35,009 bases of DNA, from assembly GCA_017995665.1 (NCBI GenBank), contig JAGOIM010000001.1:3992-39000 (forward strand), in the 5' to 3' direction. The stretch's first letter is position 1, and every line of letters begins with the position of its first letter. Positions 31,899-35,009 of the stretch are shown here, piece by piece. The position numbers were made by a program, and so were the translations under genes. The notes beneath the pieces were generated by a model, which had not been told where the DNA came from, searched no databases, and saw nothing but the letters and a program-made list of their open reading frames with translations. This DNA comes from Anaerolineaceae bacterium. GTDB lineage: Bacteria > Chloroflexota > Anaerolineae > Anaerolineales > Anaerolineaceae.

Positions 31899-32763
31899 CG
31901 CCTTCACCTTTAGAAATAATCGCTGAAAGATAGCCGACCACGGACTTTCTATCACCGCTGATGTCACCCGAAGTACGATAATCGGCGATACTAAACTGGT
32001 TTGCCCCAAGTTTTTGAGCGGTCAACCGAACACAGGCAATCGCGCCATAACCACAGGCTTCCACGCTTTGAGCATTCACATTTTTATAGAAATCGATTAA
32101 ATCAAAGTTCTTCAAGCTCTCAATCAAACGATGGTCAAGCTTGTTCGCCTGATTTTGGTTGTGATAATGAGAAAGATCGCTCGAAGCAATCAGGAGAGTA
32201 TCTTCTCCTTCCGGGTAAGAGCTGAACATTTCAACTAATGTAGAGGCTAAAATTTTTACGGTCGAAACAGATTGATCCATCATGCTGATTGGAATCAGCT
32301 TGAAGCCAGCTGTCAAAACTTCCTGCAAGAAAGGTAATTGGATTTCGATGGAATGTTCGCGGTCAAAACGGACAGGATTGAGCGACAAACCTTCCCGAGC
32401 CAATTTTTCAGCCAGAATTTCCAATGCAACGTGATCGACTGGCACCGTGCCAAGCGGTGTGCGATAAGCACTGTGCCCGCTGGTTATCAAATTTCCCTGA
32501 TAGGCTTGATGGGAGGGTGAAAGAATGATGACGCGTTGATAACTTTTGCCCCGAATTGCCTTAAGGGCAAAGGCGGCAGTTTGTCCGGAGTAATAATAGC
32601 CGGCATGGGGCAAAATTAAGGCACAAAGCTTCCCGCTATAAGCAGGAAGCTCAGCCTTGTTCAGGTAGCCCCTGATCTCTTCGCTTAATTCACTGGCATC
32701 ACTTGGATACCAAGAACCAGAAATTGGTGATGGGCGAAAGTCTTCGCCTTCTGCGTCTGCCAT
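31888..32763 (-). CDS. amrB: MEMO1 family protein (AmmeMemoRadiSam system protein B)
   Basis: A 291-residue protein of the MEMO1/AmrB family. Key elements are ISGSWYPSD, ILPHAGYYYSG, ILSPSHQ, REHSIEIQLPFLQ and SSDLSHY, which include metal-binding His and catalytic Cys-like positions of the fold related to non-haem iron dioxygenases; the GYGAIACV region also matches. The family occurs with an AMMECR1 protein and a radical SAM enzyme in a three-gene system of unknown chemistry. Neither partner is here. A TGCTAAAAT lies six bases before the ATG, suggesting a leaderless transcript. The stop overlaps the lipoprotein start. Confidence 0.93.
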   Translation of the reverse strand: MADAEGEDFRPSPISGSWYPSDASELSEEIRGYLNKAELPAYSGKLCALILPHAGYYYSGQTAAFALKAIRGKSYQRVIILSPSHQAYQGNLITSGHSAYRTPLGTVPVDHVALEILAEKLAREGLSLNPVRFDREHSIEIQLPFLQEVLTAGFKLIPISMMDQSVSTVKILASTLVEMFSSYPEGEDTLLIASSDLSHYHNQNQANKLDHRLIESLKNFDLIDFYKNVNAQSVEACGYGAIACVRLTAQKLGANQFSIADYRTSGDISGDRKSVVGYLSAIISKGEGDEN

Positions 32764-32769
32764 AGCTCT

Positions 32770-32778
32770 ATTTTAGCA
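32770..32778 (-). promoter_or_regulatory. Extended -10 of the MEMO gene, leaderless
   Basis: On the minus strand TGCTAAAAT has a hexamer TAAAAT (32770-32775) that ends six bases before the ATG at 32763, again with no ribosome binding site in the gap AGAGCT. Confidence 0.6.
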
Positions 32779-32801
32779 CGGGCAGCACTTTTCGTTCGAA
32801 C

Positions 32802-33248
32802 TTATTTTTTCTTCAACGATTCGTTGTAATAATCGGTATATTCCCTCAGCAAACCGAGCAAGCGTTCCAGTTCCTCATCACTGTGATGGTTGGAGAAAAC
32901 CTCAAAAATCTCACGAATGTGTTCGGAAATTTCATTGGTGGATTCGACACCGAGTTTATCCAAAACAATCGTCCAGACTCGTTTGTCTTCAGCATGACGG
33001 GTGCGGGCAATAAAACCTTTTTCTTCGAGCATTTTACAGGTTTTGCTCAGGTTGCCGGGGTTAATATCCAGCTCTTCAGCCAATTCGGTCAAAGTGGTGG
33101 ATTCGTTTGATCTGATCTGCAGCAAAATGCGAACCTGCTGTTGGGTCAAATCGTATTTCTTGCAAAATTCGGCGCAAATCCCCATTCTGCTTTTCTGCAT
33201 TTCTCTGGTCAGATACCAAAGTTCCCAAATAAAATCTTCTTTTCTCAT
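32802..33248 (-). CDS. MarR-family transcriptional regulator
   Basis: A 148-residue winged helix regulator. The DNA-binding core runs about residues 33-100: QQVRILLQIRSNESTTLTELAEELDINPGNLSKTCKMLEEKGFIARTRHAEDKRVWTIVL, with the recognition helix at NPGNLSKTCKMLEEKG. Helices at both ends form the dimer interface. Family members usually repress genes for drug export, stress or catabolism and are released by small ligands or oxidation. A strong GGAGGAAGA precedes the ATG at 33248. A palindrome overlaps its predicted -35, so autorepression is likely. It stands alone; the MEMO gene lies 38 bases downstream. Confidence 0.92.
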   Translation of the reverse strand: MRKEDFIWELWYLTREMQKSRMGICAEFCKKYDLTQQQVRILLQIRSNESTTLTELAEELDINPGNLSKTCKMLEEKGFIARTRHAEDKRVWTIVLDKLGVESTNEISEHIREIFEVFSNHHSDEELERLLGLLREYTDYYNESLKKK

Positions 33249-33282
33249 TCTTCCTCCAAAGGTATATATTGTTGATTTTGTG

Positions 33283-33316
33283 ATTATCTAATAATAATAC
33301 TAATGAAATCAATTAG
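33283..33316 (-). promoter_or_regulatory. marR promoter with operator-like palindrome
   Basis: On the minus strand TTGATT (33307-33312) and GATAAT (33283-33288) are 18 bases apart. The palindrome CTAAT-N7-ATTAG (33300-33316) covers the -35, a typical location for a MarR operator. An autoregulatory loop is likely. Confidence 0.55.
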
Positions 33317-33353
33317 CAACTATAAATACAATATGTGTATATACTATTCTGCC

Positions 33354-34199
33354 CTAATTGTATAAATGTAGGTTTTTCGCCCTAACTAATAAAAACCCCC
33401 AGGTTCCGGTCATGCCCAGTTCCTGACGTAGATCGTCATTGGTTAATTCATAGAACAATCCCGTGCCCGGACGGTTTGGGTCGTAAAGCAATTCTTCACG
33501 AATCACGAAGCCCTCGCCATGATTTACGTTCGTTACTGAATAAGCCCTGCCGCGTTCATCAATGCGACTAACCACAAGCATATGGTCGAAACCCTCAAAG
33601 TTTGAAATCCCCTTCATAACGTAGAGGTAAAGCCAATCGCCCACTTGCAGCGGATTTGCTTTCCAGTCATATTTTCCAACACTTTCTTCAACCCGAATAT
33701 AATCGTAATCATCTTTTGAGAAAAATTTTCGCTCTAAATCACGCGTGCCATGACAGGCTTCGTTATCTTCTCTCGTACGGGCACAAAGCAACCACATTTC
33801 TTTTGGCTCAGATTCAGGAGGCAAATAACCGCCATCACGCATAATTGCCGCCGCCAGAGGCCCGCACATATTATTCGGATGTTCGGTATCCCCTTCGGTA
33901 AAGTTGATTTCGCGGGCAACTGCAACCGATTCTTCAAAATTTTCCGCCAAATATTTCAAACTGGCTTGATGGATTCTTTCTTCCGCTATTTCCTGTGCGC
34001 TTTGTGTTGGCGTTGGCGTCGGAGGCTCAGGCGTTGCCGTTGGGCTTGGGCTGGGCGTTGGACTGCTTGTTGCTGTTGCTGAGGCTGTCGCTGTTAATGT
34101 TGGCACCGCGCTTGGTGTCGCGGTTGGTTCAGGTGCTGTGCATGCAGCCAGAATAATCGTAAAGCTGAGCAGTAAGAGGGTTAATTTCAAATGCTTCAT
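33354..34199 (-). CDS. Lipoprotein with Pro/Thr stalk and papain-like (NlpC/C39-type) domain
   Basis: A 281-residue exported protein. The signal peptide ends in ILAAC, so Cys20 is a likely lipidation site. Residues 25-67 are a Pro/Thr/Ser stalk. The C-terminal 200 residues have Cys112 (NNMCGPLAAAIMRD), His206 (GFDHMLVVSRID) and Asn224 (VTNVNH) in the order of a papain-like cysteine peptidase or amidase, so the domain may cleave peptide or amide bonds outside the cell; the fold is inferred. ATG 34199 overlaps the previous gene's stop by four bases (ATGA). The M23 peptidase gene precedes it, so the pair may act in cell wall remodelling. Confidence 0.6.
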   Translation of the reverse strand: MKHLKLTLLLLSFTIILAACTAPEPTATPSAVPTLTATASATATSSPTPSPSPTATPEPPTPTPTQSAQEIAEERIHQASLKYLAENFEESVAVAREINFTEGDTEHPNNMCGPLAAAIMRDGGYLPPESEPKEMWLLCARTREDNEACHGTRDLERKFFSKDDYDYIRVEESVGKYDWKANPLQVGDWLYLYVMKGISNFEGFDHMLVVSRIDERGRAYSVTNVNHGEGFVIREELLYDPNRPGTGLFYELTNDDLRQELGMTGTWGFLLVRAKNLHLYN

Positions 34200-35009
34200 T
34201 GTAAAAAGTCCCATGGATTCACACGACCTGCATCGTCGTAGCGAAGTTCAAAATGTAAATGTGCGCCGACTGAGGAACCGGTATCGCCAACCGTGCCTAC
34301 GCGATCGCCGCGATAGACTTCCTGCCCACAGCCAACTTCAACCGTTGCCATATGGGCGTAGAGGCTTTGCCAACCATGGCCGTGGTCAACCACAACCATA
34401 TTGCCATAACCCCAGTTATTCCAACCGGCATAAACCACCACTCCGTTATCAACCGTTGAAACAGGGTCGCCAATGTTGCCGCTAAAGTCGACGCCGTAAT
34501 GATTAGCCGAAGGGGAAAAATCATAGCCGCTCAAATTGTGAGTACTGACCGGAAAAGTGAAATTTTGAGTGCCGAGAACGCCGTCATATTTATCCGGACA
34601 AGCTCCGGGTCCAACGTTGAGGGCACTGGCAGGGTCTTCACGGGTAATTCGCGGAACGCGCCAATCGGAATATTGCCCCTTACCGCCGGGAACAATCAAC
34701 ATTGTGCCGGCTTCGATATCGGGATTGGACAAATCGCCCAAATCCGCCAGCCTGAGATGGTTGCCCGGGTAGTCGATAATCGTTTCAGGGTCGACCTGAT
34801 AAAAATCTGCAACACCGTTCAAACCCTCTCCGGCACTCCAGACATGCAAAGTGCCGTCCACCGGCATGATAAGCAGTTCCTGACCGGGGAAAATCATATG
34901 TGGATCGTCGCCAATGTTATAGCGATTGCTCCAAAGCACGGTTTCGGGCAACAAATTGAAGCGCGAGGCAACCGAAAAGAGCGTATCACCGGGCTGTACT
35001 GTGTAAGTA
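34196..35009 (-). CDS. LysM and M23 peptidase (5' end truncated by window)
   Basis: The visible 270 residues run to the window edge. Two LysM modules come first: TYTVQPGDTLFSVASRFN at the edge and TLHVWSAGEGLNGVADFYQVDPETI near residue 70. The C-terminal M23 domain has the metal and catalytic elements HYGVDF (His and Asp), GNMVVVDHGHGW, and HLHFEL. Such proteins bind peptidoglycan and either cleave its cross-links or activate another amidase. The signal peptide and start are outside the window. The stop overlaps the downstream lipoprotein by four bases. Confidence 0.93.
   Translation of the reverse strand, partial: TYTVQPGDTLFSVASRFNLLPETVLWSNRYNIGDDPHMIFPGQELLIMPVDGTLHVWSAGEGLNGVADFYQVDPETIIDYPGNHLRLADLGDLSNPDIEAGTMLIVPGGKGQYSDWRVPRITREDPASALNVGPGACPDKYDGVLGTQNFTFPVSTHNLSGYDFSPSANHYGVDFSGNIGDPVSTVDNGVVVYAGWNNWGYGNMVVVDHGHGWQSLYAHMATVEVGCGQEVYRGDRVGTVGDTGSSVGAHLHFELRYDDAGRVNPWDFLQ

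Overview
The window reads as a chromosomal segment of a member of the Chloroflexota, most likely class Anaerolineae. This is inferred from the mix of genes, not from a database match. The pointers are a Gram-positive-type SOS box (GAAC-N4-GTTC) before lexA, many secreted, lipid-anchored or membrane-anchored proteins with long Thr/Pro stalks, LysM modules, and a YCF48-like propeller protein. Base composition looks even and moderate. There is no phage, transposase, CRISPR array or defence island. Most of the window is ordinary housekeeping DNA.

Layout. 1-270: 3' end of an iron-dependent alcohol dehydrogenase. 298-449: alternating palindromic repeats. 435-6103 (minus): a DUF1801-like protein, a family 2 glycosyltransferase coupled to a YihY/BrkB membrane protein, a GH13 amylase-type enzyme and a diaminopropionate ammonia-lyase-like PLP enzyme. 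6212-6616 (plus): MazG-like protein. 6645-10091 (minus): macro-domain protein, YitT membrane protein and a secreted propeller/DUF1906 protein, divergent from lexA (10302). An alpha/beta hydrolase follows lexA and converges on the translation block.

12020-17371 (minus) is the classic translation/transcription cluster. Read in its own direction it is tRNA-Thr(UGU), tRNA-Tyr(GUA), tRNA-Thr(GGU), tuf, rpmG, tRNA-Trp(CCA), secE, nusG, rplK, rplA, rplJ, rplL. It has a good promoter before the first tRNA, an L10-type leader with an attenuator before rplJ, and a shared leader motif before rplK and rplA. It ends at a strong terminator without rpoB.

17621-25566 (plus) carries holB, a chromate transporter, pcrA, an ECF sigma factor with an overlapping membrane partner, a UPF0173 metal hydrolase and a sulfite-oxidase-like molybdoenzyme. 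The 3' end of the last gene is duplicated 271 bp downstream beside a palindromic element. 25964-35009 is rich in cell-surface genes: a LysM protein, a Thr/Pro-stalk membrane protein with a possible sortase-like partner, two stalked lipoproteins and a LysM/M23 peptidase. Among them lie priA, a MEMO-family protein and a MarR regulator.

The most distinctive signals are small. Six genes have a -10-like hexamer 6 to 9 bases before the start codon, which suggests leaderless mRNAs. Two rRNA-protein genes share a structured leader. Compact palindromic elements touch gene 3' ends. An inverted repeat embeds both a -10 hexamer and a ribosome binding site. I did not see a clearly novel multi-gene system; the surface-protein neighbourhood at 25.9-35.0 kb is the best candidate.
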